Positions 23,756-36,367 of a stretch of 64,000 nucleotides of DNA are shown here, piece after piece. The notes under the pieces were generated by a model. The model ran no database searches and was not told where the DNA came from. It was given only the letters and a program-made list of their open reading frames with translations. Source of the stretch: Strigamia acuminata (taxonomy: Eukaryota > Arthropoda > Chilopoda > Geophilomorpha > Linotaeniidae); the NCBI GenBank assembly GCA_949358305.1, contig OX442322.1, positions 8,866,001-8,930,000 on the forward strand, read 5' to 3'. How positions within the stretch are numbered: the stretch's first letter is position 1; every line of letters begins with the position of its first letter. The position numbers and the translations under genes are program-made.

Positions 23756-25523
23756 GGACTCCACCATAACTCTAGCCTGGATAAATTCGGACAAGAACGT
23801 ATGGAAGCCATACGTCTCAAACCGTGTTCAAGAAATTATTTCTTCAACTAAGCCCGAACAATGGTCTCATGTACCAACAGAATTTAACCCAGCAGATTTA
23901 TTAACTCGACCACATAACTCAAAAACATTGATGCAAAATAAACTTTGGTGGTTTGGAGTTGATGTCTCGAAACTGGAAAAAAGAGAAATTATACAAGAGG
24001 ATCTTCCAGAAGAAGAACGAAAAATCGTTGTGATGACAATTCAAGTGACAGAAAGCTTTATTGGTCGATTCTTCAAACGATTCCGAAATTACAACCGACT
24101 TTTGAGAGTTTTCTCATACATTTTGCGATGGAAAAACAAACTTTTGCGCGGTGAGCCTCTCTCGCCACTCGAGTTAGAGGACAACCAATTGAAGATCCTG
24201 CAATTTTCCCAGAAGCTACATTTTTCTGAGGAGATTGATGATGTGAAAAACAAAAGAGAACTGTCTAAACATTCCACCCTACGCAATTTCGAGCTCTTCA
24301 TTGACGAGGACGGATTACTTCGACTTCGTAGCCGCTTGAAAAAATCTTTATTGACATTTGATGAGGTTTATCCAATTATCTTGCATTATGATAGTTGGAT
24401 AACAAGACTGTTAATTAAAAAAGTGCATTTGGAGTTGCTTCATGGTGATATAAGCGAAACCTTGTATCACCTACGCAAACGATTTTGGATTATTAGAGGA
24501 AGAAGAACAATTCAGACAGTTATAAGAGAATGTGAAATTTGCAGACGAGGAAAACTTGCACGCAACAACCCTTCAACGGGTGACCTTCCTGCTGAACGTG
24601 TGACGCCAGCGGCGCCATTCCAAAACACAGGAGTGGACCACTTGGGTCCCATTTATGTCGGCAGCAACAAGAAGGAAAAGAAAAAAGTTTACATCTTGCT
24701 TTTCACGTGTATGGTGACCCGTTCCATACATTTAGAAGTTTCAGAGGACCTTTCTGTGCCAAAGTTTTTGCTTGCAATGAGAAGATTTGGGGCACGCCAC
24801 GGATACCCCGGGAAGATTTTCTCTGACAACAGTAAGACGTTTGAGCGCGGAAGCCTCGAATTACAATCATGGGGGAAACTCATCGGTCATAATGACGTGA
24901 AAACATTCCTATCTGAAAAAAGGGTGCTCTGGACATTCATCCCACCGCTTTCTCCATGGATGGGCGGAGCGTGGGAGCGTCTAGTCCGCTCTGTCAAAGA
25001 TAAACTTCGAAAGACATTGTTGCGCAGCACCGTAGACTTAGAAACTCTCCAAACTTTGGCTCTGGAAATTAGTTCAGTGCTAAATTCACGACCCTTAAGT
25101 TATGTCCCCGACAGTGTTGATGGTGGTAGAATTTTGGCACCTGAAAACTTTCTAACCGGAGGTATGCCTAAATACGTAATAAACAAACAATTGAGTGCAA
25201 TTAAAAAATCCGATTTGAGAAAACTGGACATTAAACGACGCCAATTTATTTGGGAGTTCTGGAAAATTTGGAAAAAGAGTTACCTCATGCAATTGAGGAA
25301 TTTTTATGAATCCAAAGGTGATAAGTTCTTCAAAAACCCTAAAGTAGACCAAATAGTGCTTCTAGAAAAAATGGGTACTAACCCATATTTTTGGCCACTT
25401 GCCAGGATAAAAGAATTTTTTCCCGGTGAGGATGGTCAAATCCGTGTGATAAAAGTTGTGCTACCCGATGGACGTGAGTTAAAAAGGTCAGTCAAGCATG
25501 TGAGAGCCCTAGAACTTGAGTGA
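23756..25523 (+). pseudogene. BEL/Pao Gag-Pol, 3' part (element 2), after the insertion
   Basis: Continues the polyprotein in frame from residue 1159, the third RNase H aspartate, to the stop at 25523. Visible: end of RNase H with the NPADLLTRP motif; integrase zinc-binding H/H/C/C; integrase catalytic D1452, D1515 and E1565 (numbering of the uninterrupted protein); and a DUF5641-like C-terminus ending RSVKHVRALELE, as in element 1. With element 3 in place it lacks its own promoter and start, so it is probably not translated. Confidence 0.93.
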
Positions 25524-25583
25524 TTTTTCTTTTGTGAATTTTTTGTGTGGTTCTCCTTCTCTGTCCTTTCGCCGGCAATTCGT
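25524..25583 (+). promoter_or_regulatory. Element 2 pre-3'-LTR tract
   Basis: CT-rich stretch then TTTCGCCGGCAATT, directly before the LTR. Same layout as element 1; no purine-rich tract is visible on the coding strand. Confidence 0.5.
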
Positions 25584-27094
25584 TGTTGCAAACAACGTGG
25601 AAATATTTTAGAAATTGCATTTATTACTGTGTTTTATGTCATAATAAATATTCATAGTGTAATTGAGTTTTTGCCTAATATTTTCATCTATTGCTTTTCA
25701 GGTTTTATCTTATTAAAACATTTTCTAGTGTTTTCAGTATTTTTAGTGTCTTTTGTGTTGATATTACATTTTAATTTACTGTTATTTCAAGTGTTTTTAA
25801 AGCTTTGTGTCATTTCTCATTGTTTTCTTATGCATTTTCATGATTTTCGGCAATTTTAGGTACATTCGTCGAAGTGCAGTTCAGTTACGCTACACGCGTG
25901 ACGTCATTTTTCCTTTACTAGTCTCGTTTCGTTAGAACTTCTAACGTTTCGTTCTATACTTTCCGAGTTGTTAAGAATTCTATTCACAATTGCTTTCTAC
26001 TAATTATTGTCTGCTCTTTCGACTGGTGTGCTTTATTATTGCCCAAGTGTTTTCGTTTCGTCAGTGCGAACGTTCGTTGTCGGCCACCGCATGGGCGCGG
26101 CCGATAATGTTCGGTTCGTGCGGCTTACGATCTATTTCAAAGTGTTGTGTTGAATAAATAGTGTGATTTTATGCAGGAAATAACATTTCCTAATTTTATT
26201 TAACATTCCTTTGTGGTTTTTATAAACATTCTGTGTATCTAATTTCAAATGTACTGGTTTTACCGCCAATATGACGTTCGAGGCCGCCATGTTGGAATTT
26301 ATCGGTAATTCGTTTTTATTTCAATTTGTTTACGATGTATATTGATTGAATTGATTATACTATTCCATTGCGATGTTTTTTAACCTGAATTCTTATGTTA
26401 TTTTGTGTTTTAAAGCCATTTTAAATTCAAATCTTACGGTTTCGTCATCATACTTGTTTGTGATTGGCTATCGCGATCGTCTGCTACACGATCATTGTTT
26501 TGTGCTTCGTTTTCATTGTTTTACTTATTGAATCGAATTGTTATGATTAGCTTTTTTATTCACTGCATTCTTGCGGTCATTTTGATATATTACAAACTGT
26601 AATCCGTGCTAATTTCACAATTTGTCAACTTTGCCTGTATTTCGTTTTCCTCTGTTGCCATGACAACGGAGAATTTTGTGTCTGTATTTCGCCGCTAATC
26701 GGCTTGGCGCGTGCCATTTTCGGTATTGCGCATGTGCGGCTCCCTTGAGGGCCAATTACATTCGTGTATTTTATTCAGTTTTCATCTAACCGTTCATTAA
26801 AGAAGTTGTTGAATTTTAGCTCGTGTTTAACTTTATTTCCGCCATCTTTTCCAATGTGTCGGGAGTAGTTAATCTCTTTTCCCCGCTGGCTTATGGATAA
26901 ACAAGCACTCGGATACCTTTCAACAGTGCTCTCGATTGCTTTCTCCTCATGCAACAATGGATTCGGGAGTGATTATTGTGGTTTCCAGCACGGTTTATGT
27001 ACGTACTTTGCTATACGATCATCAAATCTTAGTGGCGGGAATTTCAAACCGCAAATGCCCATTTCTTCTATATTCGTGTTGACCGACCGCAACA
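25584..27094 (+). repeat. Element 2 3' LTR
   Basis: 1511-bp copy of 9270-10780 with a few substitutions, ending GCAACA and followed by the ACTT duplication and satellite. Confidence 0.95.
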
Positions 27095-27245
27095 ACTTAG
27101 CACAAACACCACAAGACCAATGTCTCTGAATGTTCAGAAATAGTGTTTAAACCTTAGTAGAAGGCTCCAATGTAAGTTTTAGAAACATCCAAGCAATGAT
27201 TTGGGAGAATAGACTTTTGATCTCATCACAGTTGACTTAGCACAA
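27095..27245. repeat. 140-bp satellite array, segment 2 (end of monomer 5, most of 6)
   Basis: ACTT duplication of element 2, then 15 bp completing monomer 5, then monomer 6 from 27114, cut at ACAA (27242-27245) by element 4. The 125 bp at 9145-9269 plus these 15 bp make exactly 140, so the array was continuous before insertion. Confidence 0.96.
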
Positions 27246-28751
27246 TGTAGCAAACAACCTTGGATCTCACAGGAAAAGACTGGCGAATTGGTCACCAAAC
27301 TCTGGAAACCGCCCGAGACTGTATAGTGGATGATGAAACAAGTTGAATTCTCAGCCCAAGTTGTAGGCCTAAATGCATCTGGAGAAATTAGGCCCAACTG
27401 CATTTAGTTGAAGTGATTAAAGCAGCTCTCTGGATACTGGGGAAAAAACCTTGTGCCTTCAGTGAGGAGGAGAGCATGCAAAACTCTCTACTCACTCATT
27501 ATCATGTTTCTTGTAGCAGAAAACCAGATCAGAAATGATTCACCCAAAGCAGAGTAAAAACACATCAACTGGCTTTATTCTTAACAACAGATAACAACTA
27601 TTGCTTCTTTAGCAACCTACTCTAACAACAGTGCGCCTAGCAACTAAATCATAGCAACAACAAGCTACAATGCAATGATGCAACAATGGCGTAATTCAAT
27701 CTGAACTAAAATAGCTTAAAACCTATGTACATTTGTTCTTAAAACATAAATAGAATTTAGACAAAATAAAGCAATGAAACCAAGGCAAAACTCAATCTAA
27801 AATATACTTAACAATTAACAAAGCAAAAAGAAGATTAACAACCAATGGCAAGGCAGCCTACCTCAATACTCATCTCTGCACTTGTTTGTAAAGTTAAGTG
27901 AAATTAACAAATGTACAGTTAAAACACTTCTATAAAATCACAAAGTATTAAAATAAATATTGCTACCCAGCTTGCTATGTTCTAGGAAAATCTCCCAGCA
28001 GTGCTCAAACACAAAGAGAACCGCTCCTTTCCAAAATGGCGGCCAGGCAGTTGCTAACTGCCGTGAATGAGAGCAGAAACGAGTCAAACAGACTTCCAGG
28101 GTCGACCAAGGCATGACAACAGCGCTGGGACTTCCAAACTCAGTGTGGGGACGTTGCAGGGAAGCCAAACGAGGCGTTTCCTGGTCTCTCTCTCTCCCGA
28201 ACACGATCCCAATGCGCTCATGTGCACTCAAATGCCAAGGACACCCAAAACCGTTTGTTTCTTGCTGTCCCACGTCTCCAATGAGCATCAAAACACTAAA
28301 ACATCCAGCAAAGGTTAGCAACCGTCAAAACAATATGTAAAACCTCTTTAAAACTAATAAATACACAGTTTCCTGAATCCAGTTGACCTATGCTATGGCG
28401 ATTATGCTGAGAATATACACTCAGCTCATTCACAAGTGTACTGGAACCCGAACCGAACACAAAAACGTCTCAAAAGCAAATAACAGAGGTAAACAACTAA
28501 TAACAAATACTAAAACAACCACAAAACGATCAAAGACATATCCCCTGACCAATTCCAGGTGCGATCGACAACACGACAACCGCCGAGGTCTGCTCTGCAT
28601 GCGACCGTCGGTCAAAACCGGCAACTGGACATCTCAGATATGTCCCAAACTCATGGTCAAAACTATGGACTAAAATTAAAAAGATCTTCTACCATTTTCA
28701 GAGGTGAAACGCGAGTCTTCTAATCTTTTTGTTGCGTCCTTGCTCGCAACA
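27246..28751 (-). repeat. Element 4 3' LTR
   Basis: 1506 bp, reverse complement of the element 3 LTR. Plus-strand ends are TGTAGC and GCAACA. Confidence 0.96.
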
Positions 28752-31700
28752 TCGCTCCCGGCCGAAAAAGGAAGAGAGCAGCCGCCCTGAAGGAACCGCA
28801 CCCAAGAAGAAAAGACCGAGCAGCTTGACTTTCACCTTGCCTATATCTTTTGGCAAGAATCCACAACGAATCATAGAACCCCTTTTCCCAAACGAAAATA
28901 TATTGACTCTTCTGTTAACAATACATTAACACGAACAGGAGCGGGTCCCTTGAGACGAGAAGACCCTAGGCATACTGCAAAATAACAGAACTCTAACTTG
29001 CAACCCGTAATACAAAGAAACGACTAACAATCACAAAAAAAAAAGGAGCTTGTCTCTCCCATAAAGATTGACCTGCAGTCAACCTTGGGAAACTGAGACC
29101 CACAACCAAGGGGGTCAGTCAAAGACAAGACACCACTAAACCACGAATAACCTTAAAGCTAAATTAACAAACCTACTTCTCATACACTTCCTTTAAGAGG
29201 TAGTTTGAATCCTCAGACAAAATTCGCTTCTAAAGACACCGACGCACGCAAGCACCTGAGCTCAGCCATTGATCCAATCAGGAAGCCTGCCAAAGTTGAC
29301 ATCAAACTGAAACGAAAATGCCGCAGAAAGCTAAAGAAAATTCCTATCTAACTAAACAAAGACAACCAATTCACCGTTGGGACACCAAGCGACCAACCTA
29401 AACAGGCGATCAACTCACGACTTGATGACAAACAATCAGCCAAGCCATCGACCGTCCAATCAGGCGGCAACTCACCGCAAAGGTAAACTCGTGCCCAATT
29501 TCCTTTAAACTAAAATATCTTCAACTAGAAAGAACTAAACTAAACTGTGTAATGAACCAAAAAACCAATTGGAACCAATAACGCGCAATGTCAAAGAACA
29601 CACCCCCAGTCTAAATACACTTGAAAAATTAAGAAAATTGTGCTCACTTTTAAAAACAGTTACCCGTTGACATTGCAGAAAACGAAACCCCTCCCTTAGT
29701 GAAATCTCCATTCAAACCTCTCTAGAACTCTCACAACGAGAAGCGGCCACTTAAATTTAAGACAGGTAACTTCAATCGTGCCCCACCCGACTACTAGTAC
29801 AAAATCTTTTCTCATTTTTTTTCTACTACAAGCAGGGCTCTGCTAAACTAACGCAAGACAAGCCAAAAATTTGAATCTAAGAGCACAACACATAATTCCC
29901 TTTTTTAACAAAAAACTAGGGGTATCCCCTGACACCGCGAATTATCCTCAATGCTTTCTCTTCAATTCGACCTTCTCTCTGGCTAATATCTCAGCTAAAC
30001 CTTCCTTTCTATCATAACCCATTTTCCTCCCGACAGAAAAAGAAAGCTGCCACGGCGTTTAAACCACTAATGCCAGAGCCAAAAAAGCTTGGAAAAAACA
30101 ACACCTGTGGATTTCTTTGTGAGAGAAAACCACTTTTTAAAGGTAAAAACTATGAATTAACTAACCTTTGACTAACTAAGCTTTTGTTTCAGAAGACTTC
30201 CGCGAGTATCTGACACGCCACTAACCCAAACCCCATGGACGTGTGACCGTCAGACTCGTCGCAAAAAGCTCTGAACTCAAACACTAAAAAAAAAAAAACT
30301 AATTACTAATTTCTACTATATCGTCGCCTCTACGTCCTCCTATCGGAAGCTAGCCCAAGGGAACTCGAAATCACGACTTACTCTTTAGATCTAACCCTCG
30401 ACCTTTTCTCTCAGGAACCCCAAAAAAAACAGTTGTGCACCTGTGTTCAGCCAAAACACTTGTGCTTCTGTGCTCAAAACTTTGGGTAGGAGGGGGCGTG
30501 AAAACAAGTTGCGATCCGCTCAACCTTGATCGCACATCTCCCAATGCTTGACGCATTTGACGAATTAACTGACTCAATTTCGTGCATAGGTAAAAGAAAC
30601 CCGGATCCAAAGGAGGAGAAGACTTCCTTGCACAATCTAAGTACCAAGGCAAAGCTTACTGCCTATCTCGGAGGAGCAATGGACAAGACTGAAAGTTGAA
30701 CAGTGCGCAGAAGCTCAGGAGAACGTGAGCAACAGGAATTAAAGTATGGTGAAGAAGCTCACCCTCTAAAACCGATTAGCTCCTCGTGTATTGGGTCCAA
30801 TAACACGAGTGTCCACCAGAGAACCGACACGCTCAAAAAACTGTTCCGTTCCATCCCCCGCGAGACCGAAACTATGCCCCGACTGACGAGGACCCTCAAG
30901 AACTTTACCCCATGCACCCTGAGTGAGTATACGAAACTAAACCTAAAAAAGGAGCGCCTGGCTCTGCATAAAAGAGAAAAGAATATAGAATCCCTGGCCC
31001 TTTCTCACATCAAGGTTGTTGGACTCGCACCTTGTCACTAAGGGCGAGTGTACCCTGTCCTTGAACAACCGAGAAAGTGAAAGAACTCTGCTTCTGGGCT
31101 CCTAACCTTTCACTAACCCTAATGCTTGCACAAAAGTGCTTGCTTAAGCCTGATAGACTGAACTATCAATTGCTTAAGAACCTCCAATTCGCTTAAGCCT
31201 GACTGACTGAACTATCATCCGCTTAAAAAACCTCTTAATTGCTTAAGTCTGACGGACTTAACTATCATCCGCTTAAGACTCTCTAATTGCTTTTTCTATG
31301 GGTTTGTTGGGCCACCGTTAACCAACTAAAGCCTTTTTCTTTGGGTTTGTTGGGCCACCGTTAACCAACTAAACGTTTTTTTCTTTGGGTTTGTTGGGCC
31401 ACCGTTAACCAACTAAACGTTTTTTTTTTCCAACTCGGGGTTCGACGGACCAACTGTTAACCGACTAAAGCCCTTTTTCTATTGTTCAGTTCGACTGACT
31501 TTGGTTAGCAGTGCAAAAATGAACCTATGCAAGTGACTCTTAACTCAACACTCACATGTTAATGCTAATTCCCTATCCAACGCGACTCTTGTAACGAGAT
31601 CTCTCATGCTTATCACGTTACACATTGCAACGTCACGAGGCTGCTTTGGGAATTTGAGGGTTGACTGACGAACGCCCCGCCCTATCGACGTACTTCAACA

Positions 31701-33340
31701 ACCTCTCTTTTCTGTTTTGACAAATAAGACTTATCTCTCTTTGGCTCTTTCTAACCTTAATCCGAACCAACGGGGCTTATTGTCCTCTTTCTTCTCCTAC
31801 TGCCACTCTGACTGCAAGGCAATAGGCCTTGGCCCTTTGAACCCCAGTCCCAGAATGTATCCAAGAACTGAGTGTGGGACAACACTGGAATCCATTGTGA
31901 GTGGACTACTTAACTATGCTATAACTAAATTCCCTAAGAAACAAATTCGGAAAACTATCTTAACTTAAACCGCAGGAACAACAAGTCTTCAAAAGAGAGA
32001 GAAGTGCTGAGTTTCTCTTTCCAAAAATGAAATTCTACAACATCCTCAAACACTACCTCTCTCGCTGGCTTTGCTGACCAACCATTGTTCCATTCGTCAA
32101 TGCGGCACTCTGCTCCGCCAACCGCAAATGGCCTAGTGCCAAATGGGTGCTCGAACAAGCAGGTCAACTAATCGCACAAAAAAACCCGAATATGTAACTT
32201 TCTATTTCTTATAGAGACAACTTTCAATAAAAATAAATTTAAAGACTGTTAACCTCTAATATCTAAATTCTACAACTGTGGAGTCTCGAAAAATGCTCTT
32301 ACAACCCTGATCTGATCAATTAAGCGCCCTTATACCCCTTCCAACCACACAATGTGCAAGGTGGAGACTGCACTTACTATCATCAATTGTCTCGAATTTG
32401 AAAGACTGACTCTAATGGGCGGTCGTTTCACCCTGAACAAGCCCCACCATACAGTGACTAACTTTCCAAAAAGGGGGTACCCACCCAACTGATCCACAAG
32501 CGCCCTCGCAAAGAGGCTTGGTGGCTGCGAACTTAACAAGCAATTTTCTCCAAAACTCTGAAAACTAACTTATAACTAAAAGGTTTACACTAAGAAAAAT
32601 AATGACGAACCCAGTAACGTATCCAAACATCTTAACCAAATTGTGGACGCACTAAAACGAGATTTGGCTTGCTTAAAGCAGTCGTTCTGCCCTAAATCCC
32701 AAAAAACAACCGAAAAAACGAGCTTACTCCAATCACAAACTAAAGGTACAACAAGCTGGCAGTGGGAACGTCTACAAATTCTTAGCAGTAACTTCTCAAA
32801 AAACCTTTTATCACAAAATGAAACTGAATGGAGGACTGATTTCTAACTTTCCGCCTTCTCTTTCCAAACAGCTAGTGTGGCTTCTCTTATCTCAACCCAC
32901 GCACAGGTAATTCTAAAAACCTCACACACCAAAACTTGCTTAAAAACTGCGAAATAACGCGGAAATTCCCCAAAACAGACTCAAAACACTTCTACGGGTG
33001 GTCAGCCCACTGAAAGGTTGTCGGACAAACACGGCAGCCCTTTGAGGCGGAATCCTTCGCCTCCACTCTCCCACACAACCCAAATAGCAGGCTGAGTGTA
33101 TTAAAGGAGAAGGAGCGACCACTCGCTTGCGACAACCAAAAAACCAAGCAAACGAGCGCGGGACCTCTTTCCAACAAGCCTCAAACCTGGCGGCTCCGCA
33201 GCAGTCCGAAACCCTCGCAGTTCACAATAGAACTGACCGCACAAACTTAATCAACTCTTAAACTTAACAAAATTCTTTTACTTAAACTACTAACAAAGAA
33301 CAAAAGAAAAAAGACGAATTGGCTTGAAACTTTGCTGCAG
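28752..33340 (-). other. Element 4 internal region without recognisable genes
   Basis: Mirror image of 17702-22245. Only short frames are present, none with a recognisable domain. The pre-LTR motif CCGGCCGAAAAA (plus strand) adjoins the 3' LTR at 28752. Confidence 0.6.
31135..31500 (-). repeat. Minisatellite and palindromic repeats inside element 4
   Basis: Three units of about 44 bp (about 31295-31425) containing GCCACCGTTAACCAACTAAA, preceded by the three CTTAAG-bounded units. Element 3 has two of the 44-bp units, so copy number changed between otherwise near-identical elements. Confidence 0.8.
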
Positions 33341-33787
33341 TCAAGCAACCATTGTCCAGCTCCTTGAGCTTGTCTTGGCTGGTGATATGATTCGTCTTTG
33401 CTGATTGGCACTCTTTTTCTCAACATTGTGACTTGTACTCTCGATCTTGGGCCCGAACTGTGGGCTCCCTTTCAATGACGAAACTTGACCAAACAAGCTG
33501 CTTTCTCCTCTGCTCTGATGGCAAGCGTCCACCTTCCTGTACAGCTGGGTGACTTGTCCCTTGGCCCGTCTGCGCCAACCAACAGTCAACCTACATCTTG
33601 GACAGTTCAGGCGCTGTGCAGATGTGGAATCATCGTGCTTGACGTGTGGAAACCACAGCTGCATGCATCTCCATCTCGCCTGATGAGACCAAAACCTTGC
33701 GTCGCCCTTCACTGTCGACCACTTGATGACAAAGCGCATATTGGAAGTTCTAAGAATCAAAGACAACTGTAATGTCCCGCCCAACAT
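33341..33787 (-). CDS. Hypothetical 148-codon ORF of element 4
   Basis: Same predicted protein and position as 17255-17701 in element 3: basic, no known domain, first frame after the hairpin. Conservation is uninformative because the copies are recent. Confidence 0.25.
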   Translation of the reverse strand: MLGGTLQLSLILRTSNMRFVIKWSTVKGDARFWSHQARWRCMQLWFPHVKHDDSTSAQRLNCPRCRLTVGWRRRAKGQVTQLYRKVDACHQSRGESSLFGQVSSLKGSPQFGPKIESTSHNVEKKSANQQRRIISPAKTSSRSWTMVA

Positions 33788-33858
33788 GACTGACTCTTGT
33801 GTAAACTCAACAACAGGTGAGCCAACACTTAAACTAACTTAAGTCAAACAAGAAAAAA

Positions 33859-33887
33859 CTCCCCTGCTTAAAGCAGTTATAATGGAG
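33859..33887 (-). promoter_or_regulatory. Leader hairpin, element 4
   Basis: Same as element 3: CTGC/GCAG inner stem with a 5-nt loop and a CTCC/GGAG outer pairing. Confidence 0.6.
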
Positions 33888-34039
33888 TCAAAACGCACTT
33901 AAAGTAAAATTACAAAGCAAAAAAATGTACACACTATCCTCCCCCCAAGAGGGCACAACCAATCACCCAGTAACAGCCCACCAAAAACACTAAGCATAAA
34001 CAACTAAATGTTCTTCTTCTTCAGGCAGCTGTCCAACTT

Positions 34040-34055
34040 GCACATTGCGTTGTGT
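34040..34055 (-). promoter_or_regulatory. tRNA-His anticodon-arm-complementary motif, element 4
   Basis: The coding strand reads ACACAACGCAATGTGC, 208 nt downstream of the primer site. Confidence 0.55.
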
Positions 34056-34242
34056 TGACGACTTGGCAGACTCAGGACGTCAATGGCCGCTCTCACGTGA
34101 CTCTCTGGCGTGCGCACTTGATGCAGGTCGCTCACAGAACCAGCTGCACAAACGAACCAACTGGCACGCACCAAACCACTTGAATCACTTGCTGAACGTC
34201 CAAATGACCTCTTTTCCATGCGCGCTGTACACACGCGCACGA

Positions 34243-34263
34243 AATCCTGGAATCACGGCACCA
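34243..34263 (-). promoter_or_regulatory. Primer-binding site (tRNA-His type, interrupted), element 4
   Basis: Identical to element 3: TGGTGCCGTGA, two extra T, CCAGGATT on the coding strand, 13 nt from the LTR. Confidence 0.85.
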
Positions 34264-34276
34264 AAAAACAGCTCCC

Positions 34277-35782
34277 TGTAGCAAACAACCTTGGATCTCA
34301 CAGGAAAAGACTGGCGAATTGGTCACCAAACTCTGGAAACCGCCCGAGACTGTATAGTGGATGATGAAACAAGTTGAATTCTCAGCCCAAGTTGTAGGCC
34401 TAAATGCATCTGGAGAAATTAGGCCCAACTGCATTTAGTTGAAGTGATTAAAGCAGCTCTCTGGATACTGGGGAAAAAACCTTGTGCCTTCAGTGAGGAG
34501 GAGAGCATGCAAAACTCTCTACTCACTCATTATCATGTTTCTTGTAGCAGAAAACCAGATCAGAAATGATTCACCCAAAGCAGAGTAAAAACACATCAAC
34601 TGGCTTTATTCTTAACAACAGATAACAACTATTGCTTCTTTAGCAACCTACTCTAACAACAGTGCGCCTAGCAACTAAATCATAGCAACAACAAGCTACA
34701 ATGCAATGATGCAACAATGGCGTAATTCAATCTGAACTAAAATAGCTTAAAACCTATGTACATTTGTTCTTAAAACATAAATAGAATTTAGACAAAATAA
34801 AGCAATGAAACCAAGGCAAAACTCAATCTAAAATATACTTAACAATTAACAAAGCAAAAAGAAGATTAACAACCAATGGCAAGGCAGCCTACCTCAATAC
34901 TCATCTCTGCACTTGTTTGTAAAGTTAAGTGAAATTAACAAATGTACAGTTAAAACACTTCTATAAAATCACAAAGTATTAAAATAAATATTGCTACCCA
35001 GCTTGCTATGTTCTAGGAAAATCTCCCAGCAGTGCTCAAACACAAAGAGAACCGCTCCTTTCCAAAATGGCGGCCAGGCAGTTGCTAACTGCCGTGAATG
35101 AGAGCAGAAACGAGTCAAACAGACTTCCAGGGTCGACCAAGGCATGACAACAGCGCTGGGACTTCCAAACTCAGTGTGGGGACGTTGCAGGGAAGCCAAA
35201 CGAGGCGTTTCCTGGTCTCTCTCTCTCCCGAACACGATCCCAATGCGCTCATGTGCACTCAAATGCCAAGGACACCCAAAACCGTTTGTTTCTTGCTGTC
35301 CCACGTCTCCAATGAGCATCAAAACACTAAAACATCCAGCAAAGGTTAGCAACCGTCAAAACAATATGTAAAACCTCTTTAAAACTAATAAATACACAGT
35401 TTCCTGAATCCAGTTGACCTATGCTATGGCGATTATGCTGAGAATATACACTCAGCTCATTCACAAGTGTACTGGAACCCGAACCGAACACAAAAACGTC
35501 TCAAAAGCAAATAACAGAGGTAAACAACTAATAACAAATACTAAAACAACCACAAAACGATCAAAGACATATCCCCTGACCAATTCCAGGTGCGATCGAC
35601 AACACGACAACCGCCGAGGTCTGCTCTGCATGCGACCGTCGGTCAAAACCGGCAACTGGACATCTCAGATATGTCCCAAACTCATGGTCAAAACTATGGA
35701 CTAAAATTAAAAAGATCTTCTACCATTTTCAGAGGTGAAACGCGAGTCTTCTAATCTTTTTGTTGCGTCCTTGCTCGCAACA
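34277..35782 (-). repeat. Element 4 5' LTR
   Basis: 1506-bp copy of 27246-28751; no difference seen. The terminal hairpin TGTTGCG/CGCAACA is at its right end. Confidence 0.96.
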
Positions 35783-36367
35783 ACAAACACCAGAAGACCA
35801 ATGTCTCTGAATGTTCAGAAATAGTGTTTAAACCTTAGTAGAAGGCTCCAATGTAAGTTTTAGAAACATCCAAGCAATGATTTGGGAGAATAGACTTTTG
35901 ATCTCATCACAGTTGACTTAGCACAAACACCACAAGTCCAATGTCTCTGAATGTTCAGAAATAGTGTTTAAACCTTAGTAGAAGCCTTCAATGTAAGTTT
36001 TAGCAACATCCAAGCAATGATTTGCGAGAATAGACTTTTGATCTCATCACAGTTGACTTAGCACAAACACCACAAGACCAATGTCTCTGAATGTTCAGAA
36101 ATAGTGTTTAAACCTTAGTAGAAGGCTCCAATGTAAGTTTTAGCAACATCCAAGCAATGATTTGGGAGAATAGACTTTTGATCTCATCACAGTTGACTTA
36201 GCACAAACACCAGAAGACCAATGTCTCTGAATGTTCAGAAATAGTGTTTAAACCTTAGTAGAAGGCTCCAATGTAAGTTTTAGAAACATCCAAGCAATGA
36301 TTTGGGAGAATAGACTTTTGATCTCATCACAGTTGACTTAGCACAAACACCACAAGACCAATGTCTC
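35783..36367. repeat. 140-bp satellite array, segment 3 (end of monomer 6, monomers 7-10, start of 11)
   Basis: After the ACAA duplication, 8 bp complete monomer 6 (132 + 8 = 140). Monomers then start at 35795, 35935, 36075, 36215 and 36355. Monomer 8 carries the diagnostic GCCTTC and TTTGCGAG variants. The eleventh monomer is cut at TCTC (36364-36367) by element 5. Confidence 0.97.

Larger units (their letters stand above)
9270..27094 (+). mobile_element. Element 2: BEL/Pao LTR retrotransposon, interrupted by element 3
   Basis: LTRs of 1511 bp at 9270-10780 and 25584-27094 flank a leader and a gag-pol frame that is continuous once element 3 and one ACTC duplication are removed (5241 nt, 1746 codons plus stop). 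ACTT at 9266-9269 and 27095-27098 is the target-site duplication in the satellite. The polyprotein closely resembles element 1, but the LTRs differ strongly, so they are separate subfamilies. The two LTRs show a few substitutions, consistent with an insertion older than nested element 3. Confidence 0.95.
27246..35782 (-). mobile_element. Element 4: large non-autonomous LTR retrotransposon, inverted copy of element 3
   Basis: LTRs at 27246-28751 (3') and 34277-35782 (5') with ACAA duplications at 27242-27245 and 35783-35786. Total 8537 bp, against 8492 bp for element 3. Sequence is near identical throughout apart from scattered substitutions, homopolymer changes and one extra 44-bp minisatellite unit. 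It encodes no gag-pol. With element 3 it forms an 8.5-kb inverted repeat around a 3.5-kb spacer. Confidence 0.94.
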
